A stretch of 9,206 nucleotides of DNA, from contig JAGBEM010000271.1 in the NCBI GenBank assembly GCA_017936985.1, forward strand, positions 1 to 9,206, written 5' to 3'. The notes beneath the pieces were generated by a model. That model ran no database searches, had not been told where the DNA came from, and saw only the letters and a list, made by a program, of their open reading frames with translations. The stretch is from Oscillospiraceae bacterium (GTDB taxonomy: Bacteria > Bacillota_A > Clostridia > Oscillospirales > Oscillospiraceae). Positions 1 through 6,215 of this stretch are shown one piece after another. Numbering within the stretch: the first letter of the stretch is position 1; each line of letters starts with the position of its first letter. The translations under genes and the position numbers were made by a program.

Positions 1-903
1 ATTGAGGTTTGCGGCGAAGATTGGTGTTTGCAGTACAGCCCCTATGTGTACTACAATGAGCACTGCATTGTGTTCAATTCCAAGCACATCCCCATGAAGA
101 TCGATAAGAGCGCATTCCAAAAGCTTTTGAGCTTCGTGACGGCATTTCCCCATTACTTCGTGGGGAGCAATGCGGATCTGCCCATCGTGGGTGGCTCGAT
201 CCTCAGCCATGAGCATTTCCAGGGCGGTCACTATACTTTTGCCATGGAGACCGCACCTGTGGAAACAGTTGTTTCCTTTGCGGGCTACGAGGATATTGAA
301 GCAGGTGTCGTAAAATGGCCTATGAGCGTCATTCGTCTGAACGGCCAAGACCCCGCGCGCATTGCGGATCTGGCGGACAAAATCCTAGGGGTTTGGAGAG
401 GATACTCCGATGCTTCGGTGGGTGTCATCGCCCATTCCGACGGTGAGCCCCACAACACCATTACCCCCATCGCAAGACGCAGAGGCAGCGATTACGAGCT
501 GGATCTGGTACTGCGGTGCAATATCACAACCGATGAGCATCCACTGGGCGTGTTCCACCCCCACGCAGACAAGCACCACATTAAGAAAGAGAACATCGGA
601 CTCATCGAGGTCATGGGTCTGGCAGTTTTGCCCAGCCGGCTGAAGAAGGAGCTTTCCGATCTGGCTGACGCAATCGTTGCTGGTAAAGACATCCGTGCCG
701 ATGAGGTGCTGTCCAAGCATGCCGATTGGGTGGACGAACTGAAGAAACAGTATAATTTCACCGCGGACAACGCCATGGACATCATTCTGCAGGAGACTGG
801 CAAGGTTTTTGCCGCGGTTCTGGAGGATGCAGGTGTCTATAAGAATACGCCGAAAGGAAGACAGGCGTTCCTGAAATTTGTAGATGCAGTCAATGCAAAG
901 TAA
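1..903 (+). CDS. galT: UDP-glucose--hexose-1-phosphate uridylyltransferase, class II (3' part)
   Basis: This is the C-terminal 300 residues of a GalT of the Firmicute (class II) type, a cytoplasmic Leloir-pathway enzyme that exchanges UMP between UDP-glucose and galactose-1-phosphate. The frame is open from the first base, so the true start lies left of the window; the TTG at 28 is an internal Leu codon. The diagnostic stretch is at about fragment residues 60-77, where [16 protein letters not shown] places several histidines together. It corresponds to the active-site His motif of the family. The [21 protein letters not shown] region and the C-terminal segment around [19 protein letters not shown] also fit class II GalT. 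Class II proteins are usually about 500 residues, so roughly 200 are missing on the left. The gene ends at TAA 901-903 and is followed by a hairpin shared with the convergent collagen-like gene. Promoter and operon partners are outside the window. Confidence 0.93.
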   Translation: MEVCGEDWCLQYSPYVYYNEHCIVFNSKHIPMKIDKSAFQKLLSFVTAFPHYFVGSNADLPIVGGSILSHEHFQGGHYTFAMETAPVETVVSFAGYEDIEAGVVKWPMSVIRLNGQDPARIADLADKILGVWRGYSDASVGVIAHSDGEPHNTITPIARRRGSDYELDLVLRCNITTDEHPLGVFHPHADKHHIKKENIGLIEVMGLAVLPSRLKKELSDLADAIVAGKDIRADEVLSKHADWVDELKKQYNFTADNAMDIILQETGKVFAAVLEDAGVYKNTPKGRQAFLKFVDAVNAK

Positions 904-946
904 AGAAAAGAACACAATATCTCATTCGTATCCTTAACAGAATTGT

Positions 947-971
947 GCCCCATCCCAAGCCGGGATGGGGC
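947..971. terminator. Hairpin between convergent genes
   Basis: A perfect 10-bp GC-rich stem (GCCCCATCCC at 947-956, GGGATGGGGC at 962-971) with a 5-nt loop lies between the galT stop at 903 and the end of the collagen-like gene at 988. There is only a weak T-rich tail on either side, so it may work in both directions but is not a textbook intrinsic terminator. Confidence 0.6.
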
Positions 972-987
972 TCCTGTTATCTGGAGA

Positions 988-2352
988 TTATTGGATCTGG
1001 GTAATCACTAAGTGTGCAGAGACTGGACGGGTGCCACCTGCCAGCGGCGTGATCGTCAGGGCTGCGGCGGTGCCTTCAGGATTCCGTACTGTTAGAACAG
1101 AGTTGATGACAGTTGTTTCCACAATGGCCATGCCAATAATTTGGGAGGTTCCGGTGGCGCGGCCGGCTACCGTATATGCCAAATCTTCGCCGTTCAAGGT
1201 CAGGATCAGCTGTCCGGCTTCGGTTACACTTACCTGGAACAGCACTTGATAGGTGCCGATTTCCGCCAAGGTGAAGGAGCTGGGGCCGGACCGGGCAATG
1301 CCGGAACCACTGTTTGGACCGTCCTGGGGGAAACTGACATCCGTACCGGGGGCTACGGTTGCAGCGTTGTCAGGGGGCATTAATGCATAAAAATCTGCAT
1401 AGTTCAACACTCCACCGGCGGGACCGGTTTCACCGATGGGGCCTTGGGGACCGGCAGGTCCAGTTTCACCGGCAGGACCTTGAGGACCTGCAGGTCCAGC
1501 TACACCGGCAGGCCCCTGGGGACCAACAGGGCCGGTTTCTCCGGCAGGACCTTGAGGACCTGCAGGTCCAGCTACACCGGCAGGCCCCTGAGGACCAACA
1601 GGGCCGGTTTCTCCGGCAGGACCTTGGGGACCGGCAGGTCCAGTCTCACCGGCAGGCCCCTGAGGACCGGCAGGTCCAGCTACACCGGCAGGCCCCTGAG
1701 GACCGACAGGTCCGGTTTCGCCGATGGGGCCTTGAGGACCGATAGGTCCAGTTTCACCGGCAGGACCCTGAGGACCGGCAGGTCCGGTTTCCCCGGCAGG
1801 GCCTTGAGGACCGGCAGGTCCAGCTACACCGGCAGGCCCCTGGGGACCAACAGGCCCCGCTTCACCGGCAGGGCCTTGGGGACCAATTGGTCCGGCAACA
1901 CCTGCAGGACCTTGTGGGCCGGCAGGCCCAACGACACCAGCAGGACCTCGGGGGCCAATTGGCCCCGCTTCCCCTGTAGGCCCCTGAGGACCGACAGGTC
2001 CAGCTACACCGGCAGGCCCCTGAGGACCGGCAGGTCCAGCAATACCGGCAGGGCCTTGAGGACCGACAGGACCGGTTTCTCCTACAGGACCCTGGGGACC
2101 AATGGGTCCGGCAACACCTTCAGGACCTTGTGGGCCGACCGGACCTCTTACTCCGGGAACACCCTGGGGACCAGCCGGGCCTCTCGGACCGATCGGTCCC
2201 TGAGGACCGGCAGGACCTGGTGGGCAGTTTGTACAACAGAAGCTGTGATCTCTGTTTGTACAACCGTAATCATTGGAATTGTGACGTTTGCATGAGTTGT
2301 CGTCGAATTGGGAGCCGCAGATCCTGTCATCGAAGCCATTGTATCTGTTCAA
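988..2352 (-). CDS. Collagen-like surface glycoprotein with BclA-C-like C-terminal domain
   Basis: A 454-residue protein in three parts. Residues 1-45 are a polar head with seven cysteines ([13 protein letters not shown]). Residues 46-312 are 89 uninterrupted Gly-X-Y triplets, nearly all in 12-residue units of the form GPx-GPQ-GPx-G(VA/ET/EA). Residues 313-454 are a compact, Gly/Thr/Val-rich domain starting [21 protein letters not shown]. That domain resembles the trimerising TNF/C1q-like C-terminal domain of Bacillus BclA and of related clostridial collagen-like proteins. There is no signal peptide, as in exosporium proteins, so a spore-surface role is the best inference; adhesion on vegetative cells is the alternative. 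The start is TTG 2352-2350 because AGGAGGG at 2365-2359 lies 6 nt upstream of it. The upstream in-frame ATGs at 2415, 2385 and 2373 would place that SD inside the coding sequence and have none of their own. The next gene upstream is separated by a terminator, so this is a single-gene unit. Confidence 0.85.
   Translation of the reverse strand: MNRYNGFDDRICGSQFDDNSCKRHNSNDYGCTNRDHSFCCTNCPPGPAGPQGPIGPRGPAGPQGVPGVRGPVGPQGPEGVAGPIGPQGPVGETGPVGPQGPAGIAGPAGPQGPAGVAGPVGPQGPTGEAGPIGPRGPAGVVGPAGPQGPAGVAGPIGPQGPAGEAGPVGPQGPAGVAGPAGPQGPAGETGPAGPQGPAGETGPIGPQGPIGETGPVGPQGPAGVAGPAGPQGPAGETGPAGPQGPAGETGPVGPQGPAGVAGPAGPQGPAGETGPVGPQGPAGVAGPAGPQGPAGETGPAGPQGPIGETGPAGGVLNYADFYALMPPDNAATVAPGTDVSFPQDGPNSGSGIARSGPSSFTLAEIGTYQVLFQVSVTEAGQLILTLNGEDLAYTVAGRATGTSQIIGMAIVETTVINSVLTVRNPEGTAAALTITPLAGGTRPVSAHLVITQIQ
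1417..2217 (-). repeat. 36-bp (12-residue) collagen tandem repeat array
   Basis: About 22 copies of a 36-bp unit encode four Gly-X-Y triplets each. The units near the C-terminal end of the protein (1459-1602) also form a 72-bp super-repeat. The copies starting at 1459 and 1531 are identical from about their eleventh base except for one position, which points to recent expansion. The units toward the N-terminal end (about 1850-2217) are more diverged, with GVP, GVR, GIA, GVV and GPT variants. Arrays like this commonly vary in copy number between strains. Confidence 0.95.
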
Positions 2353-2358
2353 TATAAT

Positions 2359-2365
2359 CCCTCCT
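2359..2365 (-). promoter_or_regulatory. Ribosome binding site deciding a TTG start
   Basis: AGGAGGG on the minus strand ends 6 nt before TTG 2352. This fixes the start of the collagen-like gene downstream of three in-frame ATG codons. Confidence 0.85.
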
Positions 2366-2383
2366 ATATTCATTTTGTACTGC

Positions 2384-2391
2384 ATCTTATG
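2384..2391 (-). promoter_or_regulatory. Possible sporulation-type -10 element (CATAAGAT)
   Basis: CATAAGAT sits 32 nt upstream of the TTG start and matches the CATAnnnT -10 core used by mother-cell sigma factors SigE and SigK. No convincing -35 is visible at the proper distance and no sigma-A promoter is obvious here. It is offered only because mother-cell expression would fit a spore-surface protein. Confidence 0.2.
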
Positions 2392-2561
2392 TGCTATCGA
2401 CAAAATTTGACACATTGGCAGGCAGGTGGTGGTATGATTCCCGCTCCTTTCCTTAATGGCATCGTTCCATTATATGCACCGGGTACGGCCAGTGTGCTTG
2501 TGCAGGCACCAGAAACTTTGGGACGGCCAGGCACAGAAGAATACAGAGTTAACCGCATAAC

Positions 2562-2601
2562 AAAAAAGAACCAGTCAAGGGAGTTCCTCGACTGGTTCTT
2601 T
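2562..2601 (-). terminator. Intrinsic terminator of the amidase-holin cassette
   Basis: A 12-bp perfect stem (2565-2576 with 2590-2601) continues, after one mismatch, for three more base pairs around a 5-nt loop. On the minus strand it is followed by a run of T (TTCTTTTTTG). It lies about 55 nt after the stop of the small membrane protein gene and separates the cassette from the collagen-like gene. Confidence 0.9.
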
Positions 2602-2655
2602 GACGCATGGGGGAAGATCCGTTCAAGACAGTACACTTTCGGCTTGGTGGTTTGG

Positions 2656-2841
2656 TCAGGGTGTTTTCTTCTCACTTACCGTTCCAAAGTAAAAAGAGAT
2701 CACACTGGAGACAATGATCATGACATTGTCTGCGGTAATGTCTCCACGCAACGCCAGAGTGGCAAATACTGTGATCACGGCAATGGTTACAATGGTCTTG
2801 ACCTTGATCAGTGCCGCTAAATTATCTTTGAGCTTGTTCAT
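2656..2841 (-). CDS. Small two-helix membrane protein, holin-like
   Basis: A 61-residue protein with a short charged start (MNKLKDNLAALIKVK) and two predicted transmembrane stretches: about residues 14-31 (VKTIVTIAVITVFATLAL) and 40-54 (VMIIVSSVISFYFGT). They are joined by a short polar turn (RGDITADN), and the C-terminus is lysine-rich (SEKKTP). Size, topology and position next to an amidase fit a phage-type holin that would open the membrane to release or trigger the endolysin. No specific holin family is recognised from motifs, so the role is inferred. ATG 2841 is supported by AGGAGGG at 2854-2848, 6 nt upstream. It is the last gene of a three-gene unit and is followed by a strong terminator. 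It could instead be a small membrane protein of unrelated function. Confidence 0.72.
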   Translation of the reverse strand: MNKLKDNLAALIKVKTIVTIAVITVFATLALRGDITADNVMIIVSSVISFYFGTVSEKKTP

Positions 2842-2862
2842 ATGTATCCCTCCTTGTTTGTT

Positions 2863-3126
2863 TTATGAGCCCGGGCGGTGAAACGCTTCCAGATCATTGA
2901 TGCGGTGGTTGATGACCTTGATCTGCTCTTCCACCACCGGCATCCGCCGGGCAAAGCCGTTGTGCTCCTGGACAGCCCGAGTCAGCTCCTCCAGCTTGGT
3001 GTCCGTCACGGCTTGGGAGATCCGCAGGGCGTTTTCGTTGCGTCGGGCAGTAGCCAGACAGGTGACCACAACGCCAGCCAGTGAAAGTCCGCCGGTGATC
3101 AGGGCAGTGATGATGGCTTCACTCAT
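2863..3126 (-). CDS. Membrane-anchored coiled-coil protein of phage lysis-cassette type
   Basis: An 87-residue protein with one N-terminal transmembrane helix (about residues 4-26, IITALITGGLSLAGVVVTCLATA). A long heptad-rich soluble helix follows (about 35-82), ending VEEQIKVINHRINDLE. The layout resembles small prophage proteins encoded beside endolysins; XhlA-type proteins have a related one-helix plus coiled-coil design but with the membrane helix at the other end, so a direct XhlA assignment is not made. It could be a holin partner or a membrane scaffold for the amidase. ATG 3126 is 9 nt after the amidase TGA, and the SD-like TGAGGA overlaps that stop codon, so translation is probably coupled to the amidase. 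The next gene begins 21 nt downstream. The transmembrane and coiled-coil reading is seen in the sequence; the lysis role is inferred from context. Confidence 0.72.
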   Translation of the reverse strand: MSEAIITALITGGLSLAGVVVTCLATARRNENALRISQAVTDTKLEELTRAVQEHNGFARRMPVVEEQIKVINHRINDLEAFHRPGS

Positions 3127-3135
3127 ACCGCATCC

Positions 3136-4059
3136 TCATTTCATACCCAACAGACACTGCCAGGTCTTACATTTGGCAGTGAGCTCTCCGTCGCTAATGC
3201 AGCCGTGATCCTTTTGAAAAGCCTTTACGGCAGAGGTGAATTTCACGCCTGCAATACCGTCAGCAGTACCCACTTGGGTATAACCAAGGGCATAAAGCCG
3301 CTGCTGCACCGGTTTTACCGCCTGGTGTTTCCGGTTTTTGGATGCAGACAGGGTAGGGGTTTTGCTTAAAGTCTCAGGGCCTGCGAGCCCATCCACCGTT
3401 GCGCCGATGGCAGCCTGGATCTGACAGATGAAAGCTGTCGGGTCATCCAGGGTGTCCAGCCACTGCGTAATGGTTTCTGCTTCTGCCTGCGCCAGCTTTT
3501 CCAGGTTGGCATTTTCCAAAAGCCACCGGCAGCAGCCTTCGTTGGTGTGGAAGCCGTGCTCCAGGATCACACCGGGGGTGCCTACGGCATGAGCAGTCCG
3601 GAGCACACCGTAGTAGTCGTCCTTATGACCGTTGCCATCCCGGTCGCTGGAGGACTTCCGAGCATTGGCCTTTGCGTCCACCCCCATCACCCCGGCAACA
3701 GCTGCAGCTAAGCGCTTGGCGATCGCTGCGCTTTCCTCGTCCATTTTGCCGCAGTTGTCATCCACCTGATGCAGGGCAATGACCCAATCGGGGTTCTGGG
3801 TCGAGGCTGCGTTGGAGTGCAAAGACAGAAACAGATGGCAGCCTTTTGACTTTTTGCCCCTTGCCGTCAGACTAACAACTTGATTTACCTTGCTTTTGGT
3901 CATAACGACTTCGACCCCACGGCCTTCCAGCTGCTGTTTCAGCAGGAGAGAAAGATCCCACATCCGCTGTCCCTCACAGTATTCCTTTACTACCGGGGAG
4001 CGATTATAGGTAGCGCTGTCATGCCCGGGATCCAAGCAGACTTTATATTGTTTTTTCAC
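3136..4059 (-). CDS. N-acetylmuramoyl-L-alanine amidase (Amidase_3) with peptidoglycan-binding tail; endolysin-like
   Basis: A 307-residue zinc amidase that should cut the bond between N-acetylmuramic acid and L-alanine in peptidoglycan. The catalytic domain covers about residues 4-203. Likely zinc ligands are His13 (LDPGHD), Glu29 (CEGQRMWDL) and His81 (LSLHSNA), and the catalytic Glu167 lies in VILEHGFHTN. The C-terminal third has a short PG_binding_1-like piece (about 207-233, VDGLAGPETL) and a clearer repeat (about 248-290, VQQRLYALGY then ADGIAGVKFTSAVKAFQ). There is no signal peptide, so export would need a holin, which fits the two membrane genes that follow. The start is GTG 4059, with AAGGAGG at 4078-4072 at an unusually long 12-nt spacing. 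It is the first gene of the cassette and begins only about 30 nt after the metF terminator, with no promoter visible in that gap. It could be a prophage remnant endolysin or a host gene reusing the module. Confidence 0.9.
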   Translation of the reverse strand: MKKQYKVCLDPGHDSATYNRSPVVKEYCEGQRMWDLSLLLKQQLEGRGVEVVMTKSKVNQVVSLTARGKKSKGCHLFLSLHSNAASTQNPDWVIALHQVDDNCGKMDEESAAIAKRLAAAVAGVMGVDAKANARKSSSDRDGNGHKDDYYGVLRTAHAVGTPGVILEHGFHTNEGCCRWLLENANLEKLAQAEAETITQWLDTLDDPTAFICQIQAAIGATVDGLAGPETLSKTPTLSASKNRKHQAVKPVQQRLYALGYTQVGTADGIAGVKFTSAVKAFQKDHGCISDGELTAKCKTWQCLLGMK

Positions 4060-4078
4060 GGTTTTTTACCGCCTCCTT
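4060..4078 (-). promoter_or_regulatory. Wide-spaced RBS of the amidase with a small intervening hairpin
   Basis: AAGGAGG (4078-4072) is 12 nt from GTG 4059. The spacer can pair as CGGT-AAAAA-ACCG, with the last G being the first base of the start codon. Folding would bring the SD closer to the start or mask the start. The stem is only 4 bp, so any effect is uncertain. Confidence 0.45.
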
Positions 4079-4092
4079 TTCACACTGACGGC

Positions 4093-4140
4093 AAAAAACG
4101 AACGGGGTTGCACCGAAAGGTGCAACCCCGTGGGTTCGTT
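4093..4140 (-). terminator. Intrinsic terminator of metVF
   Basis: A 12-bp perfect GC-rich stem (4103-4114 with 4119-4130) has a 4-nt loop. It extends outward by six more pairs (4097-4102 with 4135-4140) after a 4-nt bulge, and on the minus strand is followed by TTTTTT (4098-4093). It begins 7 nt after the metF stop codon. Confidence 0.95.
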
Positions 4141-4147
4141 GCTTATG

Positions 4148-5071
4148 TCAGATGGAAAGACCGGCCTTATCCAGAATGGTGGGAACGTTCTTTTCTGCGC
4201 CGATGGCCATGATATGTACGCCGTCGCACAGCTTTTCGTCCTTGATCTTGGCGATCATTTCCGCAGCCATTTCCATACCCAGCTGCATGGGCAGACCCTT
4301 GATGCCCTTTTCCTTACCCTCAGCGGCAGCAGCGGCCAGGCGGTCGATCATGTGCTGAGGCACATCGATACCGGGAACATTTTCGTTCATATACTTAGCC
4401 ATACCGGCAGCCTTCAGAGGAATGATACCGGCCATGATGTGGGTCTTGATGCCGGCAGCGTCTACCTTATCCAGGAAACGCTTAAAGGTATCCAGATCGA
4501 AGATGCCCTGGGTCTGAACGTACATTGCGCCGGCTTCTACTTTCTGGCGCAGCTTGTTGATCTGCAGGAAGACAGGTTCATAGACGGGAGTAACGGAAGC
4601 GCCCTTGTAGAACTTGGGTGCGCCGCCTGCCAGCTCGTTGCCGCCGCAGTCGCAGCCAGTCTCTTCCATCTTGCTCAGCATCTTCAGAATGCCTACGGAA
4701 TCCAGGTCGTAAACAGGCTTAGAGTCCTTGCAGTCGCCCACAACAGGGTGGTCGCCGGTCAGTGCCAGCATGGTGTCAATGCCAAAGGATGCGGCAGACA
4801 GGATGTCGCCCATGATGGCCATGCGGTTGCGGTCACGGCCGGTGATCTGCAGGATGGGCTCAACGCCGGCCTGCTTCAGCTTGATGCACAGACCGATACC
4901 GGAAGCCTTCAGGCTTGCAGACTGCATATCGGTCACGTTGACAGCGTGAACTTTGCCGGCCAAAACTTCCGCAGCTTCCATCTGCTCGGCAAAATCGTAA
5001 CCCTTAGGGGGTGCCATTTCTGCGGTAATACCAAATTTACCGTTTTCCAGTGCGTCTCTCAGATTGCTCAT
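4148..5071 (-). CDS. metF: 5,10-methylenetetrahydrofolate reductase, MetF subunit
   Basis: A 307-residue cytoplasmic TIM-barrel flavoprotein that reduces methylene-THF to methyl-THF. The product feeds methionine synthesis and, in acetogens, the methyl branch of the Wood-Ljungdahl pathway. Visible family features are TAEMAPPKG (Glu18 matches the catalytic Glu of E. coli MetF), NVTDMQSASLK (about 45-55), QITGRDRNR (75-83), LALTGDHP (about 102-109), and the C-terminal region with QTQGIFDLDTFKRF. The length is close to E. coli MetF. ATG 5071 lies 3 nt after the metV TAA, and its SD-like AAGGGGAAG is embedded in the last metV codons, so the two are co-translated. Pairing with metV indicates the iron-sulfur partner-dependent type rather than a stand-alone NAD(P)H enzyme. 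A strong terminator follows. Confidence 0.93.
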   Translation of the reverse strand: MSNLRDALENGKFGITAEMAPPKGYDFAEQMEAAEVLAGKVHAVNVTDMQSASLKASGIGLCIKLKQAGVEPILQITGRDRNRMAIMGDILSAASFGIDTMLALTGDHPVVGDCKDSKPVYDLDSVGILKMLSKMEETGCDCGGNELAGGAPKFYKGASVTPVYEPVFLQINKLRQKVEAGAMYVQTQGIFDLDTFKRFLDKVDAAGIKTHIMAGIIPLKAAGMAKYMNENVPGIDVPQHMIDRLAAAAAEGKEKGIKGLPMQLGMEMAAEMIAKIKDEKLCDGVHIMAIGAEKNVPTILDKAGLSI

Positions 5072-5074
5072 GAC

Positions 5075-5725
5075 TTACTTCCCCTTTCTCAGGCTGATGG
5101 TTCTGGGATAGGCGTGAGCGGCGTAACCCTTGTCCTCGCGGGTCTGGGTCAGCTTCTCCAGCTGGCCGGTAGCCTCCAGACGGTTGTAGATCTTGATCCA
5201 TGCGCAGTCATTTTCGGGGTTGACCTCGCACTTGCCGTTCTTCTGGCCGCCGCAGGGGCCGTTGACCAGACTCTTGGCACACTGGGTAATGGGGCACACA
5301 GCACCGGTCTGACCCAGCACGCACTCGCCACAGAAGCGGCAAGCCTCTTCCCATACGCCGAAGCGGACAGCTTCGCCCAGATACATGGTGTTGTTGGAGG
5401 GATAAACGGGAGCATTGCCTGCGTTCTTGGCAACACACTGGACACCGTCACCACAGGACATGCAGATCACGCAGTCGGGATTGGCGGCGTTGATGGCCTT
5501 CATCTTGGCCTTGACGCCCAGATTCATGCAGCAGTAGTCAGCCACGGTGGTGGCGACGACCTTTTTGCCGGCCTGCTCCAGCACGGCGGTCAATTCTGCG
5601 ATCTGGGGCTCGCCGCCGGTCTGGCAGGCGGTTGCGCAGCTGCCGCAGCCAACGATACCGACGGTTTTGGCATCGCCGACCATAGCCATGATTTCTTCAA
5701 TGGGTTTCTTCTGAGTAATGATCAT
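5075..5725 (-). CDS. metV: MetV: iron-sulfur/zinc partner subunit of methylenetetrahydrofolate reductase (MTHFR_C domain)
   Basis: A 216-residue protein with 17 cysteines. The N-terminal half (about 5-110) is a Rossmann-like segment with GIVGCGSCATAC (Cys27, 30, 34), ADYCC (65-66) and CVICMSCGDGVQC (85, 88, 91, 97), a likely metal site. The C-terminal half has CRFCGEC (129, 132, 135), then Cys144, 149, 158, 166 and 174. Those eight cysteines suit two [4Fe-4S] clusters and match the MTHFR_C family. MetV is known from acetogens as the electron-transfer partner of MetF. No rnfC2 or hdr/mvhD gene is adjacent, so the electron donor is not apparent here; ferredoxin has been proposed for simple MetVF enzymes. 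ATG 5725 has AAGGAG 9 nt upstream. It is the first gene of the operon, behind a sigma-A promoter at 5809-5836 and a roughly 77-nt leader. Confidence 0.92.
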   Translation of the reverse strand: MIITQKKPIEEIMAMVGDAKTVGIVGCGSCATACQTGGEPQIAELTAVLEQAGKKVVATTVADYCCMNLGVKAKMKAINAANPDCVICMSCGDGVQCVAKNAGNAPVYPSNNTMYLGEAVRFGVWEEACRFCGECVLGQTGAVCPITQCAKSLVNGPCGGQKNGKCEVNPENDCAWIKIYNRLEATGQLEKLTQTREDKGYAAHAYPRTISLRKGK

Positions 5726-5740
5726 GTAAAACTTCTCCTT

Positions 5741-5792
5741 CCGTATGTTACGGTCGATGAAAAATCTTCCGTTTGGGCGGTGGATACCGCCC
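5741..5792 (-). promoter_or_regulatory. metV leader with two small hairpins
   Basis: Two inverted repeats lie between the promoter and the metV SD: a perfect 7-bp stem GGGCGGT/ACCGCCC with a 4-nt loop (5775-5792), and a 5-bp stem CCGTA/TACGG with a 3-nt loop (5741-5753) just before the SD. The region does not match a THF riboswitch by eye, and there is no T run after the first hairpin to make it a terminator. A regulatory role is possible but not shown. Confidence 0.35.
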
Positions 5793-5808
5793 TGGACATA
5801 TCAATTTT

Positions 5809-5836
5809 ATTATACTGCGTTTGCGATAAAAATCAA
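5809..5836 (-). promoter_or_regulatory. Sigma-A promoter for metVF
   Basis: On the minus strand TTGATT (5836-5831) and a perfect TATAAT (5814-5809) are separated by 16 nt, giving a start near 5802 and a leader of about 77 nt before metV ATG 5725. Confidence 0.8.
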
Positions 5837-5921
5837 CTGCAAACTGTGAGATAATGAAAAATTTTGTTACAATTTTGTGAGGAAATGTTATAAACTCTGG
5901 TGAAATGGTGGGGATGTATCA

Positions 5922-5950
5922 AAAGGCAGGAAGCAACGCTTCCTGCCTTT
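5922..5950 (-). terminator. Intrinsic terminator of the small XRE gene
   Basis: A perfect 13-bp stem (5922-5934 with 5938-5950) with a 3-nt loop is followed by T residues on the minus strand (CCTTTTGATA). The stop codon of the XRE gene (TAA 5951-5949) forms the first bases of the stem, so the terminator starts inside the gene. Confidence 0.88.
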
Positions 5951-6149
5951 AATCTTTTGTGTGTTGTGCAATGTCTTCTAAACGGCAATCCAGAACGGTA
6001 CAGAGCTTGTCCAATGTTTTGGTTTCTACATTGTCGTTGGCGCGAAGCCTGCGAACGGTTTTGCTGTCAATGCCGCATTGCTCCCGAAGCTGATAGGTGG
6101 TAATGCCTTTGTTTTTCATGGTTTCCCAAAGTTTATCGAATCGGATCAT
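5949..6149 (-). CDS. Small Cro/C1-type (XRE) helix-turn-helix regulator
   Basis: A 66-residue, single-domain DNA-binding protein. The helix-turn-helix covers about residues 17-40 (TTYQLREQCGIDSKTVRRLRAND), followed by the typical ETKTLDKLCTVLDCRLEDI helices. The MIRFDKLWETMKNKGIT start is typical of short Cro/C1 regulators common on clostridial mobile elements. ATG 6149 has AAGGGGG (6162-6156) 6 nt upstream. It is transcribed away from the 82-aa gene at 6240, and the 90-bp gap between them holds two palindromic operator-like sites, so it probably represses its own and the divergent promoter. It has no ligand-binding or cleavage domain, so the inducing signal is not apparent. The terminator overlaps its stop codon. 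Confidence 0.88.
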   Translation of the reverse strand: MIRFDKLWETMKNKGITTYQLREQCGIDSKTVRRLRANDNVETKTLDKLCTVLDCRLEDIAQHTKD

Positions 6150-6160
6150 AGAATACCCCC

Positions 6161-6188
6161 TTGACGATGTTTATTATGGGGTTATAAT
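6161..6188 (+). promoter_or_regulatory. Promoter for the 82-aa gene
   Basis: TTGACG (6161-6166) and a perfect TATAAT (6183-6188) are spaced by 16 nt, with a start near 6195. The -10 lies inside the first operator-like site, and the -35 overlaps the SD of the divergent XRE gene. Confidence 0.78.
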
Positions 6189-6191
6189 CCT
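6178..6191. promoter_or_regulatory. Operator-like site 1
   Basis: GGGGTTATAATCCT, an imperfect palindrome, covers the -10 of the rightward promoter. It matches site 2 at 6201-6215 at 12 of its first 13 bases. A repressor bound here would block RNA polymerase directly. Confidence 0.6.
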
Positions 6192-6200
6192 AAATATTAA

Positions 6201-6215
6201 GGGGATATAATCCCC
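6201..6215. promoter_or_regulatory. Operator-like site 2
   Basis: GGGGATATAATCCCC is a perfect 15-bp palindrome just downstream of the expected rightward start, centred about 23 bp (two helical turns) from site 1. It also lies over or near the -35 of a weak leftward promoter (TTAATA at 6200-6195, CATAAT at 6178-6173). Confidence 0.65.

Noticed and set aside
28..30. TTG 28 as a galT start
   Set aside because: The frame is open to the first base of the window and residues before it fit the family; the protein would also be about 200 residues too short.
492..915. Minus-strand frames inside galT (103 and 176 codons)
   Set aside because: They are antisense shadows of a well-recognised enzyme, with no SD or family resemblance.
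1417..2217. CRISPR array, because of regular short repeats
   Set aside because: There are no unique spacers; every unit is a coding 36-bp repeat in frame with Gly-X-Y.
1444..2295. A 283-codon plus-strand frame rich in [10 protein letters not shown] repeats
   Set aside because: It is the reverse shadow of the collagen repeat array; periodic DNA keeps several frames open.
2416..2561. A hidden gene between the collagen gene and the cassette terminator
   Set aside because: No frame with an SD or recognisable product is present. A TATAAT at about 2473-2478 on the minus strand has no -35.
5741..5802. Tetrahydrofolate or SAM riboswitch upstream of metV
   Set aside because: The leader is too short (about 77 nt) and I could not find the conserved core or multi-stem arrangement of either class.
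4130..5854. A 574-codon open frame on the plus strand
   Set aside because: It runs antisense across both metF and metV, has no SD, and its composition (repeated HVAHG/AVL-type runs) is what reverse reading of the metF/metV codon bias gives. The opposite-strand genes are unmistakable.
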